A DNA stretch of 44,399 nucleotides from an uncultured Clostridium sp. (GTDB lineage Bacteria; Bacillota; Clostridia; TANB77; CAG-508): NCBI GenBank assembly GCA_948436025.1, contig CAOJHH010000009.1, forward strand, positions 1 through 44,399. The letters are read 5' to 3'. The notes under the pieces are model-generated. The model did no database searches and was not told the DNA's origin. It worked only from the letters and a program-made list of their open reading frames with translations. Each line of letters begins with the position of its first letter. The stretch's first letter is position 1. Of the stretch, positions 18,348 through 26,956 are shown in pieces. The position numbers and the translations under genes were made by a program.

Positions 18348-18683
18348 ATGAATGGTCGGGATATTCTAGACACACTAAACAATTCCGATTCTTTTTACCT
18401 TAATGCATTAGCTTTTGAGGATGCTATTGAGAATGGGAAATGTTTTGTACTGGATACTCCAGATCTGGCACTAGAGTTTTTGAGCCTCTACACGGTTTTA
18501 CAAACTACTAAAGAAGCGGAGTATGTACGGCATGACCTTGCTAAATTATATAAAACCTATAACCGTATTAATCTTACCTTAAAGACCAAAAACAAAATTG
18601 CCAGTACAGATTTTTTATCCAGTCCATCGCCGGAGAAATTTTATTTCGTTCTTCGGGACAACACTTGCTTTAAATTATCCTAA
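18348..18683 (+). CDS. Unknown 111-aa protein (CGG-containing class)
   Basis: No family recognised. It starts MNGRDILDTLNNSDSFYLNALAF and is mostly helical in appearance (LALEFLSLYTVLQTTKEAEYV). AAAGGAGG lies seven bases before ATG, a very strong site. It is a single-gene unit with its own promoter and a shared terminator. Three of four Arg codons are CGG, the first at codon 4. A +1 shift there would give a six-residue peptide. GAG, CTG and GCG codons also set it apart from neighbours. It is convergent with the 300-aa gene at 18731-19634. Confidence 0.6.
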   Translation: MNGRDILDTLNNSDSFYLNALAFEDAIENGKCFVLDTPDLALEFLSLYTVLQTTKEAEYVRHDLAKLYKTYNRINLTLKTKNKIASTDFLSSPSPEKFYFVLRDNTCFKLS

Positions 18684-18692
18684 AGCAAAAAC

Positions 18693-18722
18693 GGGTTGCA
18701 AACAAAATTTGCGACCCATTTT
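18693..18722. terminator. Shared bidirectional terminator
   Basis: GGGTTGCAAA (18693-18702) pairs with TTTGCGACCC (18708-18717), with flanking A-run and T-run. It ends the 111-aa gene and the convergent 300-aa gene. Confidence 0.85.
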
Positions 18723-18730
18723 TTATTGTT

Positions 18731-19634
18731 TTAACCAATTTCTCTTTCCTCATCCTCTTTTGCGACCCTATAACGATCTGTATGTTGTTTTTGATTTGCT
18801 TCTTCTGCCATATCTGATTTTCTTATATATTCTAATAGTTCTAATTCACATATTCTTTTGATTTTCTCCTCTGGTGTTCGTTCTGAATCTCTCATAATGT
18901 TATCAATTGTTGCTTGACTAGTCGTATAAGAAGTAACACAATATTTCTCTTGAAATTCCTTTCTTGCACTATTTTCCTTTTTTCCTTTTAGTACTTCCAT
19001 TTCAACGAGACTCTTCCTTGCTTCTGAAGGTCTAACTTCTAATGTTCCTGCCACATAATGAACCACTTTATCAGGAAGTTTCGCTTTCTCTCTTTTATGC
19101 ATATAATTATATAATTGCATTGTTCCAATACTTTTATACTTTTCATAAGAACTGTTTGCTCTTTCAAATTTTTCTTCACTAATGTCATATGCTTTAAGCA
19201 TACTGTCTTGGTCTGTTTTACCTTCTCGCACTTGTTGAACTGCAGCACATAACAAAAAATTTTCTATTACAGAAACAGCTTCTAACTCCATGGGATTAAA
19301 TTTTTTATCTTCCCCGTGTTTCTCTTATTGCACTGCTAACAATATCTCTACCTGCTTGTGTGCTAATATCTGTTAGATTTGCTTCTGGGTTTTTTATTTT
19401 GATTTTCTCAATCCCTGCAGAAAATGCTTCAAACCTAGGCATTAATTCCTTTTTGTTTTTAACATCAAAACCATTTTTTCTGTATAAATCAACTAATTTA
19501 AAGATATTTACTCCACTTAATCCCCTTCGGCATTCTTCATATACCTTTAATTCTGATAAATAGCTTTTATACTTATCATACGCCTCTAAAATCTTCTTAT
19601 CTTTAATTTGGTCTCTACCACACATTTTTTTCAT
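18731..19634 (-). CDS. Unknown 300-aa protein formed by a +1 shift joining two frames
   Basis: The standard code gives two abutting frames, 19634-19305 (109 aa) and 19291-18731 (186 aa). At codon 107, ACA CGG GGA, skipping C gives IRETGEDKKFNPMELEAVSV and runs straight through to 18731, making one 300-aa protein. AAAGGAAG lies nine bases before the ATG of MKKMCGRDQIKDK. It is helical and charged, with no membrane segment. The second half alone lacks a clear ribosome-binding site, which supports a single gene. No family recognised. Its promoter carries a double TTTTAYRTAAAA element shared with the small CGG-containing genes. Confidence 0.75.
19314..19316 (-). other. CGG +1 shift site 4 (300-aa gene)
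   Basis: Context ACA CGG GGA AGA TAA. Zero frame stops two codons after CGG. Skipping C joins to the downstream frame at GGG GAA GAT. Confidence 0.8.
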
Positions 19635-19667
19635 ACGTACTCACTTCCTTTGTATTCATATACTTCT

Positions 19668-19709
19668 ATTTTACAACATTTTACATAAAATTGCAAGTTT
19701 TATGTAAAA
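19668..19709 (-). promoter_or_regulatory. Promoter of the 300-aa gene with a double palindromic operator
   Basis: Minus strand: TTGCAA (19696-19691), 17 bp, TAAAAT (19673-19668). TTTTATGTAAAA fills the spacer right after the -35 box. A second inverted copy lies just upstream (19698-19709 on plus), so the -35 is flanked on both sides. Confidence 0.65.
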
Positions 19710-19724
19710 TTCCGCCATTTTTCT

Positions 19725-20078
19725 CTAATTTTCCCTCACATTTTCAATTAATTCCTTACATTCTTTCCAATCGATTACTTTTAAAATATCGTATTCCTTT
19801 TGCATTCTATTTAAAATCTGTTTTGTTTCATCTTTGGAGTCCAAATCTGCTACAATAATATCTTTTACCCATTCTTCTTTTCCATATAAAAAACGAAACA
19901 AAATGGAACGTATAAAACCTTCAATTCTTTGTTCCTGATTTTTTACCGCAATGACCATATAAATGCCATCTGACTTTAATTTTGTATAGGTACATATGTA
20001 TATTACACTTTTAATAATCTCGATTAAGCCATAAAGTGCTAATGTCCACAGGATTGCATTTAAAACAAATTGTTCCAT
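19725..20078 (-). CDS. Small membrane protein with a GT2-like cytoplasmic part
   Basis: The start is taken at MEQFVLNAILWT, since AGGAGGAATG lies nine bases upstream; an in-frame extension to 20120 has no such site. An N-terminal membrane segment (AILWTLALYGLIEIIKSVIY) is followed by YMVIAVKNQEQRIEGFI and KDIIVADLDSKDETKQILNRM. These resemble the first strands of family-2 glycosyltransferases (VIAVKNQE..., IIVVD-S-D-T), but at 117 aa the catalytic half is missing. It may be a degenerate or regulatory relative. Function unknown. Confidence 0.6.
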   Translation of the reverse strand: MEQFVLNAILWTLALYGLIEIIKSVIYICTYTKLKSDGIYMVIAVKNQEQRIEGFIRSILFRFLYGKEEWVKDIIVADLDSKDETKQILNRMQKEYDILKVIDWKECKELIENVREN

Positions 20079-20149
20079 GTTACATTCCTCCCTAAAAACT
20101 AGTATATGCAACTTCGGCAAAATTGGTTACACTTAACTTCAATTTACGT

Positions 20150-20183
20150 ATCCTTACAAAGCGTTGCAAAAAAGCCCCTTTAA
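20150..20183 (-). repeat. Dispersed palindromic element, copy 4 (3' remnant)
   Basis: On the minus strand GTTAAAGGGGCTTTTTTGCAACGCTTTGTAAGG matches the tail half of copies 1 and 2. The CCCCCAGTC half is absent. Confidence 0.5.
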
Positions 20184-20224
20184 CTGAACATTAACGTAAC
20201 TATTGTGAAAACAAGAAAATTTTA

Positions 20225-20253
20225 TTGCTTTCTTAATTTGCTTATGTTATGAT
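20225..20253 (+). promoter_or_regulatory. Promoter of pflB-pflA
   Basis: TTGCTT (20225-20230), a 17-bp spacer, TATGAT (20248-20253). The leader to pflB is about 57 nt. Confidence 0.6.
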
Positions 20254-20316
20254 AAATACTGGTTATAATAAAAAAATAAAGAGAATTTTATTTTTTAAAG
20301 AAAGGAATGTGAAGTG

Positions 20317-22551
20317 ATGAAATTTGAAGAATGGGAAGGATTTCAAAGTGGAGACTGGCAAAAGGAAATTGATGTACGTGGTTTTATTCAAGCCAATTAC
20401 ACACCATATGAAGGAGATGCTAACTTTTTAAGTGCTCCTACTGATAAAACCAAAAAACTATGGGAAGAAGTATTAAAATTGTATAAAAAGGAAAAAGAAA
20501 ATGGTGGAGTTTTGGATATTGATACCAAAACCATTTCTACCATTTCTGCACACGAAGCAGGCTATATTGATAAGGATTTAGAAGAAATTGTTGGGCTTCA
20601 AACTGACAAACCTTTAAAAAGAGCCATTATGCCTTTTGGTGGTATCAAAATTGTAGAAAAATCTTGTACTGCCTATGGAAGAGAAGTTGACCCTGACGTA
20701 AGCCGTATTTTTCACACGATTCGTAAAACACATAATGACGGAGTATTTAGCGTATATACTCCAGACATTCGTGCTGCTAGAAGTTCACACTTAATTACTG
20801 GGCTTCCAGACGGTTATGGACGTGGAAGAATTATTGGAGATTACCGCCGTGTAGCTCTATACGGTGTGGATGTGCTAATTTCAGAAAAGAAGGAACAATT
20901 AGAACATTTAAATGTAGATGTTTTAACCGAGAATATCATCCATGAAAGAGAAGAAATTTCGGAACAAATTGCTGCTTTGGAACAATTAAAAGTAATGGCT
21001 CTTAAATATGGTTTTGATATTGCAAAACCAGCAAGCAATGCAAAAGAAGCCATCCAATGGACCTATTTTGCTTACCTTGCTTCTGTAAAAGATCAAAATG
21101 GTGCTGCTATGAGTTTAGGTCGTGTTACCACTTTCTTAGATATTTATATTGAGCGAGATTTACAAAATGGCACTTTAACCGAAGAACAGGCACAAGAACT
21201 AATGGATCATTTTGTGATGAAATTACGTTTAATTCGTTTCTTACGAACACCAGAATATAACGAATTATTTAGTGGAGACCCTGTTTGGGTAACCGAATCC
21301 ATTGGTGGTATGGGAATTGATGGAAGAACTTTAGTTACCAAAAACTCGTATCGTATGTTATACACACTTATAAACTTAGGACCTGCACCAGAACCAAATA
21401 TGACGGTTCTTTGGTCAACAAGACTTCCTAAAAGTTTTAAAGATTTTTGTGCTGATTTATCCATTAAAACCTCATCAATTCAATATGAAAATGATGATTT
21501 AATGAGAAAATATTGGGGTGATGATTATGGAATTGCTTGTTGTGTATCTGCTATGCGAATTGGAAAACAAATGCAATTCTTTGGTGCTAGATGTAACCTT
21601 GCCAAAACCCTACTTTATGCCATCAATGGTGGAAGAGACGAATTATCTGGTAAGCAAGTAACTCCAAGGTTTGAACCAGTTACCTCCGAGTATTTAGACT
21701 ATGATGATGTTATGGCAAAATTTGATACCATGATGGATTATGTTGCAAAAATTTATATAAAAGCCCTAAATGCCATTCACTTTATGCATGATAAATACTC
21801 CTATGAAGCCATCGAGATGGCTCTTCATGACCACGAAATTTTAAGAACCATGGCATGTGGAATTGCTGGACTTTCGGTTGTAGCGGATTCCTTATCTGCA
21901 ATTAAATATGCAAAAGTAAAAGTAATTCGTGATGAAACTGGTCTTGCTACTGATTATCAAGTTGAAGGCGATTTTCCAAAATACGGAAACGATGACGACC
22001 GTGCCGATGAAATTGCCGTTATGCTTACCAAAACCTTTTTAAAGAAACTAAAAAAATATCAAACTTACCGAAATAGCAAAACTACCTTGTCTATTTTAAC
22101 CATTACTTCTAATGTTGTTTATGGAAAAGCAACAGGAAACACCCCAGATGGAAGAAGAGCTGGAGAACCTTTTGGTCCTGGTGCCAACCCACTTCATGGA
22201 AGAGATGTAAATGGTGCTTTAGCTGTTATGAATTCTGTTAGTAAACTTCCTTATGAATATGCCCAAGATGGTATTTCTTATACCTTCTCAATTACTCCAA
22301 CTACCCTTGGAAAAGACGAAACTGCAAGAGTTCATAATTTGGTTTCCATGCTAGATGGATACTTTATGAGGGAAGGACATCATATTAATGTAAATGTATT
22401 TGATAAAGCTTTATTAGAAGACGCTATGGAACACCCAGAAAAATACCCACAACTTACCATTCGTGTTTCTGGTTATGCCGTGCATTTTACCAAATTAACA
22501 CGTGAACAACAATTAGATGTTATTCATAGAACCATTCATGAAAGAATGTAA
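20317..22551 (+). CDS. pflB: Pyruvate formate-lyase
   Basis: A glycyl-radical enzyme that splits pyruvate with CoA into acetyl-CoA and formate under strict anaerobiosis. The adjacent Cys pair of the active site is in [18 protein letters not shown], and the radical Gly lies in [11 protein letters not shown] close to the C terminus. 744 aa is normal. An in-frame GTG at 20314 precedes the ATG used here; the Shine-Dalgarno AAAGGAA fits the ATG. It is followed by its activase. There is no in-frame CGG in more than 700 codons. Every CGG triplet in it spans two codons. Confidence 0.97.
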   Translation: MKFEEWEGFQSGDWQKEIDVRGFIQANYTPYEGDANFLSAPTDKTKKLWEEVLKLYKKEKENGGVLDIDTKTISTISAHEAGYIDKDLEEIVGLQTDKPLKRAIMPFGGIKIVEKSCTAYGREVDPDVSRIFHTIRKTHNDGVFSVYTPDIRAARSSHLITGLPDGYGRGRIIGDYRRVALYGVDVLISEKKEQLEHLNVDVLTENIIHEREEISEQIAALEQLKVMALKYGFDIAKPASNAKEAIQWTYFAYLASVKDQNGAAMSLGRVTTFLDIYIERDLQNGTLTEEQAQELMDHFVMKLRLIRFLRTPEYNELFSGDPVWVTESIGGMGIDGRTLVTKNSYRMLYTLINLGPAPEPNMTVLWSTRLPKSFKDFCADLSIKTSSIQYENDDLMRKYWGDDYGIACCVSAMRIGKQMQFFGARCNLAKTLLYAINGGRDELSGKQVTPRFEPVTSEYLDYDDVMAKFDTMMDYVAKIYIKALNAIHFMHDKYSYEAIEMALHDHEILRTMACGIAGLSVVADSLSAIKYAKVKVIRDETGLATDYQVEGDFPKYGNDDDRADEIAVMLTKTFLKKLKKYQTYRNSKTTLSILTITSNVVYGKATGNTPDGRRAGEPFGPGANPLHGRDVNGALAVMNSVSKLPYEYAQDGISYTFSITPTTLGKDETARVHNLVSMLDGYFMREGHHINVNVFDKALLEDAMEHPEKYPQLTIRVSGYAVHFTKLTREQQLDVIHRTIHERM

Positions 22552-22552
22552 C

Positions 22553-22612
22553 ATCTCCCCAGTCACCTTCGGTGACAGCCCCTCCCAAATAAAGGGGCCT
22601 TTTTCTATGGGG
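22553..22612 (+). repeat. Dispersed palindromic element, copy 5 (between pflB and pflA)
   Basis: CTCCCCAGTCACCTTCGGTGACAG followed by CCCCTCCCAAATAAAGGGGCCTTTTT. The first stem GTCACC/GGTGAC is perfect. The second stem with its T-run can act as a partial terminator that lowers pflA expression relative to pflB. Confidence 0.7.
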
Positions 22613-22656
22613 TAATGCCTTCGTCGTTTTAGATATCGTATAAGGAGATATTATAT

Positions 22657-23391
22657 ATGGAACATTTTAATAAAGCCAATATGGCACGAATTCATTCATT
22701 TGAGACAATGGGAACCGTGGATGGTCCACGGGCTTCGTTTTGTTGTCTTTTTTCAAGGGTGTCATCTTCGTTGCCTATATTGCCATAATCGCGATACTTG
22801 GGATTGTAACTTACGGTGAAATTATTACTTTAGATAATTTAGTGGAAAGAATAAAACATTATCAAACCTACTTTCGTGCTTCTGGTGGTGGTGTTACCCT
22901 TTCTGGTGGAGAACCCTTATTACAACCAGATTTTGTGCTTTCTTTATTAAAAGAATTAAAAACATACCACATTCATGTGACAATTGATACTTCTCGGTAT
23001 GATTACTCTAACTGAAAAAATAAAAGAAATTATCCACTTAACGGATTTATTTTTACTAGACATTAAACATATTAATCCACAGAAGAGCAAAAACTTAGTA
23101 GGATTCTCAAATGAAAAAGAACTTGCTTTTGCAAGATATTTAAGCAGTATTGGAAAACCTATGTGGATTAGACAAGTTATTATTCCTAGCATAACCGACG
23201 ATGAAGAAGATTTAAAAACATTAAAAGATTTCCTTTCTTCTTTACAAACAGTAGAAAAAGTAGAACTTTTAAAATATCATAATATGGGAAAATTTAAGTG
23301 GGACAACTTAGGTTATCCTTATGAATTAGATAATATTTCGCCTGCTACGGATGAAGATATTGTAAGAGCTAAAAGAATATTGAATCTATAG
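22657..23391 (+). CDS. pflA: Pyruvate formate-lyase activating enzyme, needs three +1 shifts
   Basis: A radical-SAM enzyme that makes the glycyl radical on PflB. ATAAGGAG lies before ATG. The standard code shreds it into short frames. Skipping C at each in-frame CGG (codon starts 22729, 22814, 22995) gives one 243-aa protein, the normal PflA length. It reads [20 protein letters not shown], then [16 protein letters not shown] with the CxxxCxxC cluster motif. [14 protein letters not shown], then [17 protein letters not shown] and [12 protein letters not shown] follow. Two of the restored Gly, in DGPG and DTSG, are near-invariant in the family. Three independent insertions each exactly before a Gly codon would be very unlikely in a decaying gene. 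Directly downstream of pflB. Confidence 0.93.
22729..22731 (+). other. CGG +1 shift site 5 (pflA, first)
   Basis: Context CCA CGG GCT. Skipping C gives GGG, the Gly of the VDGPG(I/L)RF signature. Confidence 0.9.
22814..22816 (+). other. CGG +1 shift site 6 (pflA, second)
   Basis: Context TTA CGG TGA, with a zero-frame stop immediately after. Skipping C gives GGT GAA ATT and continues as [13 protein letters not shown]. Confidence 0.9.
22995..22997 (+). other. CGG +1 shift site 7 (pflA, third)
   Basis: Context TCT CGG TAT. Skipping C gives GGT, the Gly of the conserved DTSG motif, and continues as [12 protein letters not shown]. Confidence 0.9.
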
Positions 23392-23433
23392 AAAAAGCTA
23401 CTAATAAGGTTTTCTCTTTATTAGTAGCTTTTT
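23392..23433 (+). terminator. Terminator after pflA
   Basis: AAAAAGCTACTAATAA (23392-23407) pairs perfectly with TTATTAGTAGCTTTTT (23418-23433). It starts at the base after the shifted-frame stop codon, supporting that stop as the true gene end. Confidence 0.92.
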
Positions 23434-23546
23434 TAGAACTATACATATTTCTTTTCGAAAAATGACTTTATAAATAAAAATTTTGGTTTCCTTTGTTAGA
23501 GTGATTTTTAATATTTTTGTCTACATATTTGATACTTTTGTATGTT

Positions 23547-25250
23547 TTAATCTGTTTCAGTATCTTTTTTATTACTGTATTCTTTTACACTTTGAAACAT
23601 ATCCTCCTTGATGTTTTCTTCTTTTCCTTCCTTACCTTCTGAATTTTCTTCTTGGACATCCTCGCCTTCTGAATTTTCTTCTTGACTATCTTCGCCTTCT
23701 GAATTTTCTTCTTGACTATCTTCACCTTCTGAATTTTCTTCTTGGCTATCTTCGCCTTCTGAATTTTCTTCTTGGCTATCTTCGCCTTCTGAATTTTCTT
23801 CTTGGACATCCTCGCCTTCATCATCTTCTTTTTGGCTATCTTCACTTATAATGTTGCCTACTTTTTCTGTTTTAGTTTGTAGCAACACAGTTTGCTCTTG
23901 TACTACTGTTGGCTGTGCAATAGCTCCACAATATCCTTTTCTTGTACAAAATCCATTTTGGAAATCATGGTCAAAATACACATGATAATATACCCCACAT
24001 GCTTTGCAACGAAAATCATATCGTGAACAATAATCATTTGGATTCGGATTAGGATTTGATATTTGACTAGTATCCACCAATTCTCCATATGCAGGCGATT
24101 TTATAAGCTCCATTAATCCCATATTTCTATACGTCCCATATCCATGATTATGTGCTGTAACTATTTTCACATCTTTACATCCTTCGCATGTTAATGTGCT
24201 ATTTCCATCATAGTTATAGTCATGAGGCCTTACTTCTCTTGCCTCTATGCATATACAATATCGTATATGCTCTGCATCACTTTTATGTTCCCATTCTCCA
24301 TATTGGTGGTTTGTATGATATTGTCTCTTGCACATATCACCACACAACTCACAATCATAATACTCATAAATTTGGGCATATATTTTTACGAGCTTAAGTT
24401 CGCCAATCGGTACACAAGTACCTTCTTCCTCTACATGTTCTTTACATACTATACAATCTTTTACCTCTATATGCGTATCATTAATCCCTGTACGCTGATA
24501 AGAAGAAATTTCATAATTGCAAGACTCTTTCTCTTCCGTCTCAAATGTATTATTGCAATTAGAACACATTTTTATTGCTTTAATCATATGCGTGCCGTCT
24601 TGATTTGCTTCTACATTTGTTTCCTTTGTTATAAGTACATGTGAGGCCGTCTGTTTTGTGCCACAGTGTAAACACTCTCTTTCATCATACATATCATCTT
24701 TAGAAATCCATTCTCCCCAAATATGCTTTTGTATTGAATTTTCTGGTGGTTCTGGGCTTATTTCCTCAACTTTCTCTTCATCACTGAATGGTTCTTGTAT
24801 GACTTCTTCCTCTTCACTTTCATCCATATATAGTTCAACTATATCGGATTGTTTCATACTCAAAGCAACATTTTGACTTTTACTTTCATTACTTTTTGTA
24901 TCCATTAATGAATTTATATCCAAACTAGTATTTTGTTCTTCTTTTATTACAGTTTGGTTACCATTTTCTTTGAAAAGAAGTTTTTTACTTATTTCAGCCT
25001 TTTCATCCTCTACCTTATCCTCCTTATTTTCTGTCTCTTCTTTGTCTTCCAATGGATTATGGAATAATTCAGCCATAAGGGATTTTTCTTGTTGATTATC
25101 TTTCTCTTCCTGTTCTTCTTGCTGCTCCTCCTTTGTCGTTGGTACTTCTACTTTTATCTTGGATTCTTTGGTATGGTATCCTACTACTCCTAATAAAAGT
25201 AATACCATAATGGTAGCACTACCAACATTCCGCATCTTTTTGCTCATCAT
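23547..25250 (-). CDS. Secreted or membrane-anchored CxxC-rich protein with acidic 10-residue repeats
   Basis: Start taken at MMSKKMRNVGSATIM because GGAGG lies seven bases upstream. An N-terminal hydrophobic segment (SATIMVLLLLGVVGY) acts as signal or anchor. A long Glu/Lys-rich linker follows. The middle carries repeated CxxC knuckles (ECLHCG, MCSNCN, DCIVCK, DCELCG, CEGCKD, CKACGV), each spaced by His-containing stretches, as in serial zinc-ribbon-like modules. The C terminus has six copies of a 10-residue acidic unit (EDSQEENSEG type) and a short Lys/Asp-rich tail. No sorting signal. Presumably a surface metal- or protein-binding factor. Family not recognised. Confidence 0.65.
   Translation of the reverse strand: MMSKKMRNVGSATIMVLLLLGVVGYHTKESKIKVEVPTTKEEQQEEQEEKDNQQEKSLMAELFHNPLEDKEETENKEDKVEDEKAEISKKLLFKENGNQTVIKEEQNTSLDINSLMDTKSNESKSQNVALSMKQSDIVELYMDESEEEEVIQEPFSDEEKVEEISPEPPENSIQKHIWGEWISKDDMYDERECLHCGTKQTASHVLITKETNVEANQDGTHMIKAIKMCSNCNNTFETEEKESCNYEISSYQRTGINDTHIEVKDCIVCKEHVEEEGTCVPIGELKLVKIYAQIYEYYDCELCGDMCKRQYHTNHQYGEWEHKSDAEHIRYCICIEAREVRPHDYNYDGNSTLTCEGCKDVKIVTAHNHGYGTYRNMGLMELIKSPAYGELVDTSQISNPNPNPNDYCSRYDFRCKACGVYYHVYFDHDFQNGFCTRKGYCGAIAQPTVVQEQTVLLQTKTEKVGNIISEDSQKEDDEGEDVQEENSEGEDSQEENSEGEDSQEENSEGEDSQEENSEGEDSQEENSEGEDVQEENSEGKEGKEENIKEDMFQSVKEYSNKKDTETD
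23641..23820. repeat. Six tandem 30-bp units inside the acidic-repeat gene
   Basis: Each unit begins GAATTTTCTTCTTG and ends CTTCT(or CA), differing at a few bases. Being a multiple of three, copy changes keep the frame. Expansion and contraction by slippage are likely. Confidence 0.95.
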
Positions 25251-25314
25251 TCTTTCCTCCATTTTGATTTTGAACTCTCATGTTGTCACATTTTTATAAA
25301 ATCATTTTTCTACT

Positions 25315-25341
25315 AAAAGCAATCAAATATCGATTGCTTTT
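25315..25341. terminator. Terminator between the permease and the CxxC gene
   Basis: AAAAGCAATC (25315-25324) pairs perfectly with GATTGCTTTT (25332-25341), loop of seven bases. Confidence 0.75.
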
Positions 25342-25414
25342 TCTTAAAAGGTGCACTCCTCACCTATTTTTAATTATATATCATTTGTTTCCAAAAATCA
25401 ATTTATTTGCAACA

Positions 25415-26272
25415 TCACATTATGGTAATTCCTACAAATTCCAATAAAATTCCTGCCATTACTCCAACAACATATAATAATCCTATAATACTTACATTTT
25501 CTTTTATGCTTTTATTGACCTTACAAAGAATTAAAATACCTACTCCTGCACCTACTAATAACCCTGCAAGCATAGTTGAAACCGTAATCACACCAGATAA
25601 GTATAATTGTGTTAGTAAAACAGAGGATGCACAATTTGGTATAAGTCCGATTATTCCTGCTAAGATTGGTCCTAGGATTGGCTTATTTAAAATAAGGTTT
25701 GCTATCGTTTCCTCTCCAATTAGATAAATAACCGTATTTAAAATAAAAGATATGATAAGAATGTAGATAAATACACTAATGGTATGTTTTATAGAAGACT
25801 TTAAAATTCCACCCTCTTCACAATGACAATGTTCTTGTTCACAAACTTCTGTAATTTTATTTTTCTCTTCTTTTTTAATAAATTTTCTTACTACAAAATC
25901 AATAATAAATCCCGCTAGCATTCCTATTAGTAATTTCACAGCTAAAATTTTTATAATTATTTCAAATGGTACTGCTTCGGATAAAAGAATGGGTAACATT
26001 TCATCCGAAGTAGATAGAAAAATGGCAATTAACGTTCCAAGTGTAATAATTCTTCCTGCATATAGATTGGCTGCCATAGCCGAAAAGCCACATTGTGGAA
26101 AAATTCCTAATATGCTTCCTAAAGCTGGCCCAAACTTACCAGATTTTTGCACAATTTGTTTTGTTTTATTGCTTGTTTTATGTTCAATATATTCCATCAT
26201 AAGATATGCCACAAACAAAAATGGCAATAACTTAATACTATCTTTTAAGGTATCTAATACTACTTCTAACAT
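25415..26272 (-). CDS. Putative heavy-metal exporter, ArsP_2-type permease
   Basis: An integral membrane protein of 285 aa with about eight to ten hydrophobic segments. The two halves repeat a Gly-Pro-rich turn: GPALGSILGIFPQCGFSAMAA and GPILAGIIGLIPNCASSVLL, each with a Cys after an Asn/Gln. This paired PQCG/PNCA pattern is typical of the 10TM heavy-metal exporter family related to ArsP, proposed to export metal or organoarsenical ions. A cytoplasmic loop carries CEQEHCHCEEGG, a likely metal-binding Cys/His cluster. AAGGAGAAAAT precedes ATG. Substrate cannot be stated. Confidence 0.75.
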   Translation of the reverse strand: MLEVVLDTLKDSIKLLPFLFVAYLMMEYIEHKTSNKTKQIVQKSGKFGPALGSILGIFPQCGFSAMAANLYAGRIITLGTLIAIFLSTSDEMLPILLSEAVPFEIIIKILAVKLLIGMLAGFIIDFVVRKFIKKEEKNKITEVCEQEHCHCEEGGILKSSIKHTISVFIYILIISFILNTVIYLIGEETIANLILNKPILGPILAGIIGLIPNCASSVLLTQLYLSGVITVSTMLAGLLVGAGVGILILCKVNKSIKENVSIIGLLYVVGVMAGILLEFVGITIM

Positions 26273-26336
26273 ATTTTCTCCTTCTTTTTCTAAAATGAAT
26301 ATCTCTTATCATACCACATTTTCCAAAAAATAACAA

Positions 26337-26370
26337 GAAAAACGTGCCTCTATAATCTGGCACGTTTTTC
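26337..26370 (-). terminator. Terminator after the GNAT-like gene
   Basis: GAAAAACGTGCC (26337-26348) pairs perfectly with GGCACGTTTTTC (26359-26370). Confidence 0.9.
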
Positions 26371-26377
26371 TAAAAGC

Positions 26378-26821
26378 TTACATTGCAACAGGAAGAATCG
26401 TCATGGGCTCCCATGCGAACCATCCATTCGGTCTTACTTTCGGAATTCCTAATACATCAATAAATCCCTCTTGTTTGCAAAGTTCAATGAACATATTCGC
26501 CACATCATCTGCAATAATCTGACAAATATTATATGACGGAATTTCAACACTCAGGTCACCGTCTGTTTTAATTCCCTTATATCTCGGATTTTTGTTATAC
26601 TTATCCGTGTACTCAACATCAATCTTACCTACTATCTTATTCTTATACAGAATAGCAAACAGTAAATCTGACATTTCGTTTTTCTCACGAATTTGGCTTT
26701 TTAATCCTTCGATAATAGGAAGTGCCTTGTCTCGTGGTATATTTGCTACACGAACCAACGGCATAACATCGCTTTGCCTCATCTCCCGAATGGTAATGTC
26801 TCCTTTTGTAATGCTGTACAT
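26378..26821 (-). CDS. GNAT-like acetyltransferase-fold protein
   Basis: 147 aa. The N terminus ITIREMRQSDVMPLVRVA and then FAILYKNKIVGKIDVEY resemble the first strand-helix and the beta-4 of GNAT N-acetyltransferases. A middle SVEIPSYNICQIIADDVANM may be the acetyl-CoA strand and helix. A clear (R/Q)xxGx(G/A) P-loop is not seen, so activity is uncertain. AAGGAGGAAAG precedes ATG. It is a single-gene unit with promoter and terminator. Base composition is less AT-rich than neighbours, which may indicate transfer. No in-frame CGG. Confidence 0.5.
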   Translation of the reverse strand: MYSITKGDITIREMRQSDVMPLVRVANIPRDKALPIIEGLKSQIREKNEMSDLLFAILYKNKIVGKIDVEYTDKYNKNPRYKGIKTDGDLSVEIPSYNICQIIADDVANMFIELCKQEGFIDVLGIPKVRPNGWFAWEPMTILPVAM

Positions 26822-26863
26822 CTTTCTTTCCTCCTTAATTAGCTTTCTTGCTTTATGTATATA

Positions 26864-26892
26864 ATCGTATCACATATTCTTATTTTTTTCAA
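26864..26892 (-). promoter_or_regulatory. Promoter of the GNAT-like gene
   Basis: Minus strand TTGAAA (26892-26887), 17 bp, TACGAT (26869-26864). Confidence 0.55.
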
Positions 26893-26956
26893 ATTTTATC
26901 TTCTATATTGGTATTAGTTCACTTTTTTAGTTACTTAACAAATCCTCTGTTTGTTC

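Noticed and set aside
23641..23820. Tandem repeats as a CRISPR array
   Set aside because: Units are contiguous without spacers and encode an in-frame acidic peptide; no cas genes are nearby.
23585..23845. 86-codon Lys-rich frame in the tandem-repeat area
   Set aside because: It is an alternate frame of the 30-bp repeats in the acidic-repeat gene, open only because the unit is a multiple of three.
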